Assembly (NCBI RefSeq): GCF_001457815.1
Contig: NZ_LN898217.1
Location: 1-64,000, forward strand
Length of the DNA stretch: 64,000 bases
Origin: Vitreoscilla massiliensis
Lineage (GTDB): Bacteria; Pseudomonadota; Gammaproteobacteria; Burkholderiales; Neisseriaceae
Direction: 5' to 3'
This document shows, piece by piece, positions 7,419-16,133 of this stretch (within the stretch, counting starts at the first letter, position 1; each line of letters begins with the position of its first letter). The notes beneath the pieces were generated by a model. It was not told the DNA's origin. It was given only the letters and a program-made list of their open reading frames with translations, and made no database searches. Position numbers and translations under genes: made by a program.

Positions 7419-8378
7419 ATGAGCAGTTGTCACATCGTGGTTTTGGACCGCGGCACCTTAATGCCTTTACCGTGGACGTTTGATTTTGAACACCACCTCA
7501 CCGAATACGATGGCACACCCGACGAGGAAGCCATTAACCGTTGCCGCGACGCCGAAATCATCATCACCAATAAGGTCAAAGTCGACCGCGCCACCATAGA
7601 GGCCAGCCCGAATCTGAAAATGATAGCCATTGCTGCCACCGGTTTTGAGCATGTCGACTTACAGGCCGCTGCTGAGCGCGGCATCATCGTTTCCAACATC
7701 AAAGCCTATGGCAACGACACCGTCGCCGAACACGCGTTCATGTTGATGATGGCTTTGATGCGCCAATTGCCGGCTTACCAACGCGATGTCGCCGCAGGCT
7801 TATGGCAAAACTCGCCTTATTTCTGCCATTTTGGTGCGCCCATCCACGACATCAATGGCAAAACGCTGTTGATATTCGGCAAAGGTGGCATCGGTTCGGC
7901 CTTGGCGCAACGCGCCGAAGCGTTTGGCATGAAGGTGATTTATGGCGAACACAAAGGCGCGGCGGTGTGCCGTGAGGGCTATGTGCCGTTTGCCGAAGCC
8001 TTGCAACAAGCGGATGTGATTTCGCTGCATTGCCCACTCAATGCGCAAACGCGCAATATGCTCGGCGAAGAAGAATTGAAAACGCTCAAACCGGGCTGCG
8101 TCATCATCAACGTCGGCCGCGGTGGTTTGGTCGATGAAACCGCATTGATCGCCGCATTGAAATACGGCGGCTTGGGCGGCGCGGGTTTCGATGTGATTAC
8201 CAATGAACCGCCTACCGAAGGCAATCCTTTGGTCAACACCCATTTGCCCCATTTAATCGTCACCCCACACATGGCATGGGGCAGCCAAGAAGCGATGACG
8301 CGCTTGTTCCACATGCTCATCGACAACATCAACCAAGGCATGGCCGGCACGCCCCAAAGCGTGGTCTTGCCCAAATAA
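7419..8378 (+). CDS. D-2-hydroxyacid dehydrogenase (hydroxypyruvate/glycerate type)
   Basis: A 319-residue NAD(P)-dependent D-isomer-specific dehydrogenase. It shows the dinucleotide-binding FGKGGIGSALAQRA, the substrate arginine in NVGRGGLVDE, and the catalytic histidine in VTPHMAWGS, in the usual order. The family member seen in Neisseria is called glycerate dehydrogenase and interconverts hydroxypyruvate and D-glycerate, but substrate cannot be fixed by sequence alone. AAGGA precedes the ATG at 7419; the upstream extension to 7344 is unsupported. A DUS copy (7659-7669) lies inside the gene. Confidence 0.85.
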   Translation: MSSCHIVVLDRGTLMPLPWTFDFEHHLTEYDGTPDEEAINRCRDAEIIITNKVKVDRATIEASPNLKMIAIAATGFEHVDLQAAAERGIIVSNIKAYGNDTVAEHAFMLMMALMRQLPAYQRDVAAGLWQNSPYFCHFGAPIHDINGKTLLIFGKGGIGSALAQRAEAFGMKVIYGEHKGAAVCREGYVPFAEALQQADVISLHCPLNAQTRNMLGEEELKTLKPGCVIINVGRGGLVDETALIAALKYGGLGGAGFDVITNEPPTEGNPLVNTHLPHLIVTPHMAWGSQEAMTRLFHMLIDNINQGMAGTPQSVVLPK

Positions 8379-8396
8379 GCCCACACCTTGATACAC

Positions 8397-8437
8397 AAGC
8401 GGCCTGTAAACCCTAAGAAATGGTTTACAGGCCGCTT
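8397..8437. terminator. Inverted DUS terminator, dehydrogenase/lipoprotein convergent
   Basis: Sixteen-base arms (AAGCGGCCTGTAAACC and complement) with a 9-nt loop, followed by T5 on the plus strand. It sits between converging genes and can serve both. Confidence 0.8.
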
Positions 8438-8472
8438 TTTATATTGCTTTTATTATTAAGATGGCCAACGCT

Positions 8473-9216
8473 TTAATACTGCGTGATATACGCCTCACTG
8501 CGCCATTGCATGTCGCTTTGGGCAGGCCGTACTTGATAATGACGGCACACCGCCCGCCGCAACGGGTCATCGTCGGCAATCAAGCCACCAAAGCCGCCCA
8601 TCCATGCCCACACCACGCCTTGGTTCAGCAACATGCTGCGGCGCACATGCGATGCGTTTTGGCCTTCGCGACACGCCATTTGCACTTGCACCAAATGCGC
8701 ATCGTGCGCCAGCTTGGGAAACATGTCGCTCACGGCCGGCGGCGTGCGCTCATACACCACCCATGCCGTCATCGTTTGCGGCAATACCGCTTCTGGCAGA
8801 ATTTGGATGCTGTCTACCAACAAGGTCACGCGGCGGTGATTGGGATAGTCTATGCTTTCTTGTACGCTGCGGCGCTGACACACAGATTGCAAAGTGTGTT
8901 GTTCCAAGACTGTTAACGGCGGTGGCACGCGCGCATCCAATTGCAATGCCGGCAGCGTCTGCTTGTTCACCGCCGCACGCATATAGGCCAACACATCGGC
9001 CGCACGGGGCGACCATTGCTGTGCCGTTGGCGTGTGGCAATCCAAATTCAGCATGTGCGTGCCTTGCTGGCTCACGCTTTCCACATACACTTTGCCTTGA
9101 TAGCGCACATCGCTGTAAGGCAATAACAGCCGCTCCGGTGCCTCAATCACAGGTTTGTCCGCCGGCGCACACGCCCACACGCTGCCACACAACGCCCACA
9201 GTGCCACATGTTTCAT
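8473..9216 (-). CDS. Hypothetical exported lipoprotein
   Basis: A 247-residue protein I do not recognise. The N-terminus from the ATG at 9216 (GGAG upstream) is a short basic-hydrophobic stretch ending VWAC at residues 13-16, which would be a lipobox with an unusual tryptophan at -2. The remainder is soluble, with three or more cysteines (for example LDCHTPT, VCQRR, ACREGQ), which could form periplasmic disulfides. It is flanked by DUS hairpins and appears monocistronic. No enzymatic motif seen. Confidence 0.6.
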   Translation of the reverse strand: MKHVALWALCGSVWACAPADKPVIEAPERLLLPYSDVRYQGKVYVESVSQQGTHMLNLDCHTPTAQQWSPRAADVLAYMRAAVNKQTLPALQLDARVPPPLTVLEQHTLQSVCQRRSVQESIDYPNHRRVTLLVDSIQILPEAVLPQTMTAWVVYERTPPAVSDMFPKLAHDAHLVQVQMACREGQNASHVRRSMLLNQGVVWAWMGGFGGLIADDDPLRRAVCRHYQVRPAQSDMQWRSEAYITQY

Positions 9217-9309
9217 CGCCGCCACTCCTTTGCCATCAAGACCTTGCGTCTGAGCGCTACAGATTAATCCAATACAGACTTGTTCACAATCGTGTGCTAT
9301 AGCATCAGC

Positions 9310-9348
9310 AAGCGGCCTGTAAACCCAATAGCGCTTTACAGGCCGCTT
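9310..9348. terminator. Inverted DUS pair upstream of the lipoprotein and ACT genes
   Basis: Fourteen-base arms with an 11-nt loop, in a divergent gap rather than downstream of a gene. It is therefore better seen as a repeat that could block read-through than as a gene-specific terminator. Confidence 0.65.
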
Positions 9349-9466
9349 ATTCATATTAATAACTGCCATGCCAATACCCAACGCTTGTTTCGACCGCCAT
9401 CGAAGCGAGAGTGGATGGCTGCGTTTACAGTATCGTCATCTGCACACCAGTTACTCAGGAACCAGC

Positions 9467-9850
9467 ATGGACGACATACACGTACGTTTGGCCAACCACC
9501 CCGGCACTTTGGCGCAATTCGGACAATTATTGGGACAGGCCGGCATCAGCTTGGAAGGTGGCGGCGTGTTTGCCACGGGCGACAGCGCCGAAGCGCATTT
9601 TTTGGTGGCCGACGGCGAGCGTGCGGCGCAAGTGTTGCGCGCGGCTGGCTTACACGTCATCGGCCAACGCGCAGTGCTGGTGCGCAAGCTGCACCAAGAG
9701 CAGCCCGGTCAATTGGGGAAAATCTGTGCGCGCTTGGCCGCCCACCACATCAACATCCACACCATGTACAGCGACCACCACAATCGGTTAATCTTGGTGG
9801 TAGACGATGTGGCCGCCGCTGCCGCACACACTCTTGAATGGCAAGCCTGA
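9467..9850 (+). CDS. ACT domain protein (amino-acid-sensing)
   Basis: A 127-residue protein composed of two ACT-like beta-alpha-beta-beta-alpha-beta units (about 4-60 and 66-123); HVRLANHPGTLAQFGQLLGQAGISLEGG is a classic ACT start. ACT domains bind amino acids or related ligands and often act as regulatory subunits. The ATG at 9467 follows AGGA. The stop codon lies a single base before the start of an ArsR-like regulator, so the two are almost certainly co-expressed, suggesting a ligand-sensing role in that regulator's circuit. Confidence 0.75.
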   Translation: MDDIHVRLANHPGTLAQFGQLLGQAGISLEGGGVFATGDSAEAHFLVADGERAAQVLRAAGLHVIGQRAVLVRKLHQEQPGQLGKICARLAAHHINIHTMYSDHHNRLILVVDDVAAAAAHTLEWQA

Positions 9851-9851
9851 C

Positions 9852-10535
9852 ATGCACTCCTCCGATCCCGCCGTCCACCATGTGGCAGAACTGGCGCGCG
9901 TTTTGGCCGAACCCAAACGCGTGCTCATCTTGTTGGCCTTGATGGATGGCCGCGCTTACACCGCCACCGAATTGGCCTTGATGGCCGACATCGCCCCGTC
10001 TACCGCCAGCAGCCATTTGCACAAAATGCGTGAACAAGGCTTTATCGCCTGTGTGTCGCAAGGCAAGCACCGCTATTTCCGCCTCAGCAGTGCCGACATT
10101 GCGCAATTACTGGAACAACTGCTGCGTTTTACCGCGCTGCAAAAGCCCAGCATGGTGCCGTCCACGCCGCCGCATCTACGGCAGGCCCGCACGTGTTACC
10201 AGCATTTGGCCGGTGAAATCGCCGTAGAGCTGGCGCAAGAGATGGTGACCGCGCAATGGCTGCAAGCGGACAGCTATGATTTGACCGAACTCGGCCACCA
10301 AGCGCTGTGTCGCAAAGGCGTGCCACTGGCGGCATGGGAAACTTATCCACAACAGCAATGCACGTGCTTGGATTGGAGCGAACGCCAATTCCACATCGGC
10401 AAACGCTTGGGCAGCACACTGCTGCGTTTTTTCATGCAGCAAGGTTATTTCAATACCGTGGCCGAAAGCCGCGAGTTGGTGTTAACGCACAAAGGCAAGC
10501 AGCATTTGTTGCAGCAACGCTTTATCCAAACCTGA
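9852..10535 (+). CDS. ArsR-family transcriptional regulator with C-terminal extension
   Basis: A 227-residue regulator. Residues about 8-85 form a winged helix of the ArsR type (AEPKRVLILLALMDG, then the recognition helix APSTASSHLHKMREQGFI). The C-terminal half (about 100-227) is an extension common to a group of ArsR proteins with no arsenic-type cysteine pair; two cysteines occur at TCYQH and CTCLDW. It is probably translationally coupled to the ACT gene upstream, and a TauE/SafE permease follows 116 bp later. Its ligand is unknown; the neighbourhood suggests control of a small organic or sulfur anion. Confidence 0.8.
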   Translation: MHSSDPAVHHVAELARVLAEPKRVLILLALMDGRAYTATELALMADIAPSTASSHLHKMREQGFIACVSQGKHRYFRLSSADIAQLLEQLLRFTALQKPSMVPSTPPHLRQARTCYQHLAGEIAVELAQEMVTAQWLQADSYDLTELGHQALCRKGVPLAAWETYPQQQCTCLDWSERQFHIGKRLGSTLLRFFMQQGYFNTVAESRELVLTHKGKQHLLQQRFIQT

Positions 10536-10651
10536 TGCACGGGTTTACAGGCCGCATGCAAGTGGTGATGGCCTCTTATTCCCTCTGTGTTGCAACAGAC
10601 ACAGACACACACCCATTTTTCCGCCCACTGTGGCGGCACAGAAAGCCTCTT

Positions 10652-11389
10652 ATGAGCCTCATCGTTGCATTATTGTTGATTTTCTTACTCGCGGGCATGG
10701 TCAAAGGCGTCATCGGTTTGGGCTTGCCCACCATTGCCATGGGTTTGTTGACGGTGTTTTACCCGCCGGCCACCGCCGCCAGTTTGCTGCTGATACCCTC
10801 AACCGTCACCAATGTGTGGCAATTGTGCTTGGGCGCGCAGTTGTGGCCTTTGTGCAAGCGGCTGTGGCCCATGCTCGCCGGCATCACCATCGGCACGCTG
10901 TGGAGTGTGTTGCCGCCACTTTCGAGCAACAATACTTGGGTGCATGCGGGTTTGGGACTGATTTTGTGTCTGTACGCGCTGTGGGGGCTGTTAGCCAAAA
11001 AACTGCCCTCGTCTGCACGGCATGAGCGCTGGTTGTCGCCGCTCATTGGTTATGTTACTGGCACGATTACCGCCGCTACCGGCGTGTTTGTGTTGCCCGC
11101 AGTGCCGTATTTGCAAACGCTGTCGCTGTCCAAAGACGAGTTAATCCAAGCGCTGGGCTTGTCGTTCACGGTATCGACGCTGGCCTTGGCGGCGCAATTG
11201 CTGTGGCAACAAGGCTTGCCGAACATGAATGTGGGACTGTCGGCACTGGCCATCGTCCCTGCCATTGTGGGCATGTATGTTGGCCAATACCTGCGCCAAT
11301 TCATCAGCGAGACAGTGTTCAAACGCTGCTTCTTCATCGGTTTGTTGCTGCTCGGTGGTTATATGTTGCTCAGTGATGTGCTGAAATAA
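10652..11389 (+). CDS. TauE/SafE-family sulfite/organosulfonate exporter
   Basis: A 245-residue inner-membrane protein with about seven to eight hydrophobic segments and the family motif GMVKGVIGLGLPTIAMGLL near the N-terminus, repeated in weaker form as GYVTGTITAATGVFVLPAVPYLQ in the second half. TauE/SafE proteins move sulfite, sulfoacetate or similar anions. The start at 10652 gives the standard family N-terminus; the longer open frame overlaps the regulator. A single DUS (10544-10555) separates it from the ArsR gene, without a hairpin, so read-through is likely. Confidence 0.85.
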   Translation: MSLIVALLLIFLLAGMVKGVIGLGLPTIAMGLLTVFYPPATAASLLLIPSTVTNVWQLCLGAQLWPLCKRLWPMLAGITIGTLWSVLPPLSSNNTWVHAGLGLILCLYALWGLLAKKLPSSARHERWLSPLIGYVTGTITAATGVFVLPAVPYLQTLSLSKDELIQALGLSFTVSTLALAAQLLWQQGLPNMNVGLSALAIVPAIVGMYVGQYLRQFISETVFKRCFFIGLLLLGGYMLLSDVLK

Positions 11390-11409
11390 TCAGCAGAACG
11401 ATTCAATAC

Positions 11410-11449
11410 AAGCGGCCTGTAAATCTGTTGATGGATTTACAGGCCGCTT
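11410..11449. terminator. Inverted DUS terminator between permease and His-rich gene
   Basis: Sixteen-base arms with an 8-nt loop between converging genes. Confidence 0.8.
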
Positions 11450-11471
11450 ATGATTGAGGGTGTAACAGTGC

Positions 11472-11774
11472 TCAGTGTTTCACATGGTGAACCACGTGTT
11501 TGGCTGGCAAACGGTGTTTGTACGCCACTTTTTTGGCTTGAGCATGTTTGATTTGGGCATGGTGTTTCGCACTAGGGTGTTTTTTCACCACCACTTTGTG
11601 CGCAGGACGGTGTTGGGCAGTGGGGTTTTTTACCGCCACTTTTTTCACGTGTTTGACTTGGTGCGCCGCTACTGGGTGTTTCATGGGCTGATGACTGGGT
11701 ACGGTAGCGGCCATGCTCATGGCAGTGAAAGAAGCCAAGACGGTGGCGAAAATGGCGGTAACGATTTTTTTCAT
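11472..11774 (-). CDS. Small exported histidine/lysine-rich protein
   Basis: A 100-residue protein with a clear Sec signal peptide (cleavage expected near AMSMAA, residue 22-23). The mature part is almost all His, Lys, Ala, Val and Pro, with loosely repeated units of the form (A)KHxxxHxxxKKVAxK. Such composition is intrinsically disordered, very basic and able to bind metal ions such as Ni, Zn or Cu, or polyanions. Strong AAGGAG ribosome site. No homologue recognised, and low-complexity composition makes function assignment unsafe. Confidence 0.7.
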   Translation of the reverse strand: MKKIVTAIFATVLASFTAMSMAATVPSHQPMKHPVAAHQVKHVKKVAVKNPTAQHRPAHKVVVKKHPSAKHHAQIKHAQAKKVAYKHRLPAKHVVHHVKH

Positions 11775-12165
11775 GGTGTGACTCCTTGCTGGTTAAGCTG
11801 TTTGGATAGACACATCATGCACCGCCAGACTTAGTGGCAACTTAGTACAAGTTTAAGTCTGGTAAACGCTGTGTAAGCGTGTTTGAGTAAACCTTAATTC
11901 AGATTCAGAGCCCTGTTTTGACTGGACAATTTTTATCCCTATATGCGGCCTGTAAGCCTATTGCGAGTTTACAGGCCGCTTTCATGTCCATGCACACCCC
12001 GCCAAACCGCGTTGATTGCACATTCATATGGAATAGAAGCCCGTCTTTGCTAGTTTGTTTACTTTAAGTTAACAATATATTGAAGATTTGCTAGTGTTTT
12101 CAACTCGCAAGAAGCAATACACTGCATCCATCAAATCAATAAACAACAACTTAAAGGCAAACAAA
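11775..12165. other. Divergent gene-free gap between two small exported proteins
   Basis: Holds an inverted DUS pair (11945-11979) and an AT-rich segment (12045-12080) with a GTTTACTTTAAGTTAAC stretch that may carry the promoter of the downstream gene. No gene seen. Confidence 0.5.
11945..11979. repeat. Inverted DUS pair in a divergent gap
   Basis: GCGGCCTGTAA and TTACAGGCCGC arms with a 13-nt loop. No gene ends here, so the pair is not serving as a gene-end terminator. Confidence 0.7.
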
Positions 12166-12435
12166 ATGAAAAAAACCATCATCACCACCGTATTGGCCGC
12201 ATTGAGCATCTCTACTGCCATGGCAGCCAACATCGCTAACTTCACCAATGCGACCGAACAACAAAACCCATACGCGCAAAGCAATGCCCAAGTGCAAAGC
12301 CAAGCCATCGCTACCGAACAAGTGAATTACGGCAAGGTGAATGGCAAAGTGGTGAACCCATTGTTCAAATACACCGGTGCAACCACTGCCAGCCAAGTGT
12401 CAGTTGAAACTTCTGGCGTGCGCGTAAGCCACTAA
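12166..12435 (+). CDS. Small exported protein of unknown function
   Basis: An 89-residue protein with a typical signal peptide (MKKTIITTVLAALSISTAMA, cleavage after residue 20). The mature 69 residues are polar, rich in Asn, Gln, Thr and Val, with no cysteine and no recognised domain. AAAGG lies before the ATG at 12166; the upstream extension to 12088 would bury the signal peptide and is rejected. It is flanked by inverted DUS pairs and is probably monocistronic. Confidence 0.7.
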   Translation: MKKTIITTVLAALSISTAMAANIANFTNATEQQNPYAQSNAQVQSQAIATEQVNYGKVNGKVVNPLFKYTGATTASQVSVETSGVRVSH

Positions 12436-12495
12436 TCTGAATGTACTGCTGTAGCACACCGGTTTATCCCTACTCCTGAAGCCAGTGTGCTGCCC

Positions 12496-12549
12496 AAAGC
12501 GGCCTGTAAACCTGATCTCAACGGTTTACAGGCCGCTTTCACTTGTCTG
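12496..12549. terminator. Inverted DUS terminator after the small exported protein
   Basis: Seventeen-base arms AAAGCGGCCTGTAAACC and complement with a 20-nt loop. Confidence 0.75.
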
Positions 12550-12718
12550 TGGCCTTGCCTAAGATACCAATGTGACAACGCACGACTTACTACCAGCCAT
12601 CGATTCATCTTGCAGCCCCAACCCAGACTTGCCTACACTGTATCCCTACCGTAAGCGTTTTTCCCAAACCGCCGCCGACAGGCGCCCATCTGCGCCACCT
12701 ATCGACTAGGAGCCGTGT

Positions 12719-13960
12719 ATGCGAGACGTCACCGCCGCCATTGTGGCCTTCAACCAAGACCGCCAAGCGCGGTTTTTGCCAAACAAATACACGCTGATGG
12801 CCAGCAGCCCGTTTCGCTTTTACCGCGGCTCCTGCCATTTGTTTTACCAAGACTTGGTTGGCGCCCAAACATGGCAAGACCCAACGCGCGCATGGATATG
12901 CGGCGATTTGCATGTGGAAAATTTCGGCACTTATCGCGGCCGCAACCGCTTGGTGTATTTTGATTTGAATGATTTTGACGAAGCGGCCTTGGCACCGGTC
13001 ACATGGGAAATCAGCCGCTTCATCAGCAGCGTGTATTTGCTCGGCCACCAACTCAATATCAACACCGCCGAACTCACCTTGATTGCCTTTTCCTTAATGG
13101 AATCGTATTTGCAAGCCATCCACATGGGCAAAGCCTTTGTCTTAGAACGCGAACACAGCTCGGGCATCTTGAAAACGCTGATGCACGCCGCCAACACCAC
13201 CAACAATAAGGCGTTTTACCAAGCCCGCATCGCCCCCAACAGCAAACGCCAACCGACGCTGCTGACCAATGACAAAAAATACTTTGCCATCAAGCCGACC
13301 GCGTTCAAACACGCCTTAATCGCCGCGTTTGAACAGCATTTGAACCAATACGCCGATGATTTGGGCCAATTCAAGGTTTACGATGTCGTCATCCGCGTCG
13401 CTGGCACCGGCAGCGTTGGCCTCAAGCGCTATATGTTTTTGGTCTACCACCACCAACAGCAACAATTGCTGTTCTTCGACATCAAACAAGCCAAACCCAG
13501 CTCGCTCAAGCCATATTTAAGCCTGCCACAACCAACATGGACGAGCGAAGCCGAGCGCATTCACACCATCCAACACGATTGCGCCTATATGTTGCCAGCG
13601 TGGTATTCCGATTTTCAATTTCAAGGCGATGACTACATCGTCAAAGAAACCCAGCCCGAAGAAAGCAAAATGAATTTCGCCTTGTGCCAAGGCAAGCCGA
13701 AAAAACTGTGGCGCGCCTGTCACGACATGGTCAGGCTGATGGCATATGCACAACTGCGCTCCAGCGCCCGCGGCCTCACCAACAGCAGCGACGAATTGCA
13801 AGCGTTCGCCAACGACCACGCCGCATGGCAAATGCACTTAATCGACTACTCACAACAGTATTACCACCAAGTCTTACAAGACTACCAACACTTTTGCCAC
13901 GACGTCCCCAGCCTCATCGACAACCTGAACAGCAACACCACCAAATCGCGCAAAAAATAA
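12719..13960 (+). CDS. DUF2252 family protein (kinase-like fold)
   Basis: A 413-residue cytoplasmic protein of the DUF2252 family. The hallmark blocks are visible: FRFYRGSCHLFYQDL near 35-49, ICGDLHVENFGTYRG near 60-74, and VYFDLNDFDEAALAP near 79-93. The GDLHxxNFG and DxNDFDE blocks resemble the catalytic and metal-binding loops of aminoglycoside-phosphotransferase-like kinases, but no substrate is known. AGGAG is placed well before the ATG at 12719. It is monocistronic and ends at a DUS hairpin. Confidence 0.85.
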   Translation: MRDVTAAIVAFNQDRQARFLPNKYTLMASSPFRFYRGSCHLFYQDLVGAQTWQDPTRAWICGDLHVENFGTYRGRNRLVYFDLNDFDEAALAPVTWEISRFISSVYLLGHQLNINTAELTLIAFSLMESYLQAIHMGKAFVLEREHSSGILKTLMHAANTTNNKAFYQARIAPNSKRQPTLLTNDKKYFAIKPTAFKHALIAAFEQHLNQYADDLGQFKVYDVVIRVAGTGSVGLKRYMFLVYHHQQQQLLFFDIKQAKPSSLKPYLSLPQPTWTSEAERIHTIQHDCAYMLPAWYSDFQFQGDDYIVKETQPEESKMNFALCQGKPKKLWRACHDMVRLMAYAQLRSSARGLTNSSDELQAFANDHAAWQMHLIDYSQQYYHQVLQDYQHFCHDVPSLIDNLNSNTTKSRKK

Positions 13961-13975
13961 GCAAATAGACATATT

Positions 13976-14008
13976 AAAGCGGCCTGTAAACACTTTACAG
14001 GCCGCTTT
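13976..14008. terminator. Inverted DUS terminator, DUF2252 / paralogue convergent
   Basis: Fifteen-base arms with a 3-nt loop between converging genes. Confidence 0.8.
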
Positions 14009-14024
14009 ATATTGCCATTGCAGC

Positions 14025-14489
14025 TTAAGCTTGGGTTTTGCGGCTGCATAACAAAAAGGTGGCGGTTTTCGGGTCGGACAACACGTTTTTGGTTTGCAAT
14101 TGCTTGCCATTGTCGACCAACGTCATGCTGATGTTCTCCATTACCGCCGCTTGCACCGGCTCACCTGGTTCCAAATACACTCGGCTCACCTTGCCACTGA
14201 TGTGATTCGGGGTGGACTGTTGTATGCTCACCCAGCGGTTTTTATGGCCGCCTTCGTAAAACCACACTTCGACGCTCTTTTTGGCCGCATGCACATACAT
14301 CATCACACCGTCGTCGCTGTCGTACTTGCCCGCGCACACTTTGCTGCGCTGTTGTGCATTGTCGGCATACGCCCATTGCCCTTGAAAGCCTGCTGGTATG
14401 GTCACATTTTTGGCCTGTGCTGCCGTGGCCAACAATCCCATCAAGACCAACAAAGCGGCGCCTGCGCGCCTGTGTTTGAACCCACCCAT
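14025..14489 (-). CDS. Exported paralogue family member A
   Basis: A 154-residue secreted protein with a signal peptide ending ATAAQA near residue 26. The mature part shows the pattern shared by this gene and the next two upstream: P-x-G-F-x-G-x-W, a cysteine, a Y-x-S-D-D block, V-x-x-F-Y-E, R/H-W, and a C-terminal TKNVL ... LLCSR with a second cysteine. The two conserved cysteines probably form a disulfide. GGAGG precedes the ATG at 14489. Function unknown; I recognise no named domain. Confidence 0.7.
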   Translation of the reverse strand: MGGFKHRRAGAALLVLMGLLATAAQAKNVTIPAGFQGQWAYADNAQQRSKVCAGKYDSDDGVMMYVHAAKKSVEVWFYEGGHKNRWVSIQQSTPNHISGKVSRVYLEPGEPVQAAVMENISMTLVDNGKQLQTKNVLSDPKTATFLLCSRKTQA

Positions 14490-14622
14490 ATTGCCTCCCC
14501 TCAGTATCAACCTCAGTATGGACACCACCGCGCCAGACCCACTGCTGAACACGGCTGCATGACACACCGACATAGAATAAAAAGCTTTTGCACCAAATAC
14601 ATAGGCATCATGACACAGACAA

Positions 14623-14653
14623 ATGCGGCCTGTAAATTATTTACAGGCCGCAT
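14623..14653. terminator. Inverted DUS terminator between family members A and B
   Basis: Fourteen-base arms ATGCGGCCTGTAAA and complement with a 3-nt loop. It separates the paralogues into distinct transcripts. Confidence 0.75.
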
Positions 14654-14677
14654 GCAATCAACCAGAAATACCCTAGC

Positions 14678-15145
14678 TTAAGAGCCGCAGCGCACCAATA
14701 CCCGCGTGGTATTGCGCTGCAACACATTCTTGGTCAGGATTTGACGGCCACCCGCTTGCAACACCATTTGCGCCGGCTCGTTGTAGACGGTATCGGCATC
14801 ATCGCCCTCATAGCGCGTCTCTGTCTGCAACACCCCACGCACTTGTTGTGCGGTTTTGTCTTTCAAACTGAGCCAGCGCAATTGCGCAGTGTTTTCATAA
14901 AACTGCACCTGCATCAGATTGCCCATGGCGTCGATGTGCACGGTGGCGGCATCGTCACCTTGGTATTGCTGGCGACACACTTTGTGCGCATTGGCCACAT
15001 CCACCGCCGAGGCCCAATGCCCATCAAAAGCCGCCGGCATAGACAAGCGCGGCGTCACCGGAAATGGCGCCATAGACGGCTCCGCCCATGCCAAGATGGG
15101 CAATAACAGTGCCAAAGCGGCACCGGTGTTCTTCAAATTCAACAT
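14678..15145 (-). CDS. Exported paralogue family member B
   Basis: A 155-residue secreted protein, signal peptide ending near ILAWA. It carries the family pattern: PAAFDGHWA, VCRQQYQGDDAA, VQFYENTAQLRW, then ILTKNVLQRNTTRVLVRC. Compared with member A the tail is truncated after the last cysteine. AAGGAG precedes the ATG at 15145. It is monocistronic between DUS hairpins and has no recognised domain. Confidence 0.7.
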   Translation of the reverse strand: MLNLKNTGAALALLLPILAWAEPSMAPFPVTPRLSMPAAFDGHWASAVDVANAHKVCRQQYQGDDAATVHIDAMGNLMQVQFYENTAQLRWLSLKDKTAQQVRGVLQTETRYEGDDADTVYNEPAQMVLQAGGRQILTKNVLQRNTTRVLVRCGS

Positions 15146-15293
15146 GTGTTTCTCCTTATGACCCAACCCAGATGCTTACCCTAACACAGTCCCAACCCCA
15201 CACCACGCCAGCAACACCGCTGGGTAAAATATGCGACTGCCAGCAGCATTAAACAACACAGCATTCTGTCACATCGGCAAGGCAGTAAGCATA

Positions 15294-15339
15294 AAAGCGG
15301 CCTGTAAATACTGGCTTATAGGTTTACAGGCCGCTTTTA
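15294..15339. terminator. Inverted DUS terminator between family members B and C
   Basis: Sixteen-base arms with a 14-nt loop just past the member C stop codon. Confidence 0.75.
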
Positions 15340-15353
15340 AAGTGAATACAGGT

Positions 15354-15926
15354 TTACTGATAAAACTGCGGGGTACGACTACACAACACATACAGAGATG
15401 TTTTGTTTTCCTCATCCCAGTTGTAGAGCGCCAACTGTTTGCCACCATTTTTTAAGGTCATGCTCACAGCGATGGCTTCTGGCTGAGGATTCTCATCACC
15501 TTGCCCTTGAAACAAATAGCTGACAGTCCCTTTCACTTGAGTGTCACTGATTTGCTGCATGTTCAACCAATGAGCATCACCGCCTTCTTCATAAAATGTC
15601 AAACTCATGTGATTATTGTTGACATCAATATTCAAATTGGCCGCATCGTCACTCAAATAATCATCTTTACACGCCTTAGCCGAATTTTTGGTGTAAGAAG
15701 TCGTTACCCAATGACCTTGAAACCCTTGTGGCATCACAATTTTTGGCTTACTGGCTTGGGCGCTAGACTTAAACTGAGGCGTTTTTTTATTGATAAAGCC
15801 TATGGTCACGCGATTGCCGTCGCGACTTTTGACACCGTAATCACCAAACGGAGTGGCAATCACGCCATTTTGACACGCGCTTAAACCCAATACCGCGACC
15901 AGCACGGCCACACTTTGTTTTACCAT
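15354..15926 (-). CDS. Lipoprotein paralogue family member C
   Basis: A 190-residue lipoprotein: the N-terminus ends VLGLSAC, a good lipobox with the cysteine at residue 18. A 45-residue insert containing GDYGVKSRDGNRVTIGFINKK precedes the shared domain: PQGFQGHW, ACKDDYLSDDAANLNI, LTFYEEGGDAHW, VSMTLKNGGKQLALYN, LYVLCSR. It is thus an anchored version of members A and B. Adjacent head-to-tail position supports tandem duplication followed by divergence in targeting. Confidence 0.72.
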   Translation of the reverse strand: MVKQSVAVLVAVLGLSACQNGVIATPFGDYGVKSRDGNRVTIGFINKKTPQFKSSAQASKPKIVMPQGFQGHWVTTSYTKNSAKACKDDYLSDDAANLNIDVNNNHMSLTFYEEGGDAHWLNMQQISDTQVKGTVSYLFQGQGDENPQPEAIAVSMTLKNGGKQLALYNWDEENKTSLYVLCSRTPQFYQ

Positions 15927-16075
15927 GGTTCTTCCCCTTCATGTATGGACAGCTACTCCTTGCCAACACAAGCAGTCGTCATACCAAATCTGCCCATGTC
16001 TGTGCATGGCCCATATTGAGGCTCTGCATTGCATGGATAAATCCATAACAGCAATCCATCTAAAAACACATCTAA

Positions 16076-16106
16076 AAGCGGCCTGTAAAACATTTACAGG
16101 CCGCTT
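16076..16106. terminator. Inverted DUS terminator of the ior gene
   Basis: Fourteen-base arms with a 3-nt loop, 28 nt past the stop of the giant oxidoreductase gene. Confidence 0.8.
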
Positions 16107-16133
16107 ATTACATCCACTATTGCTGCACACCCA

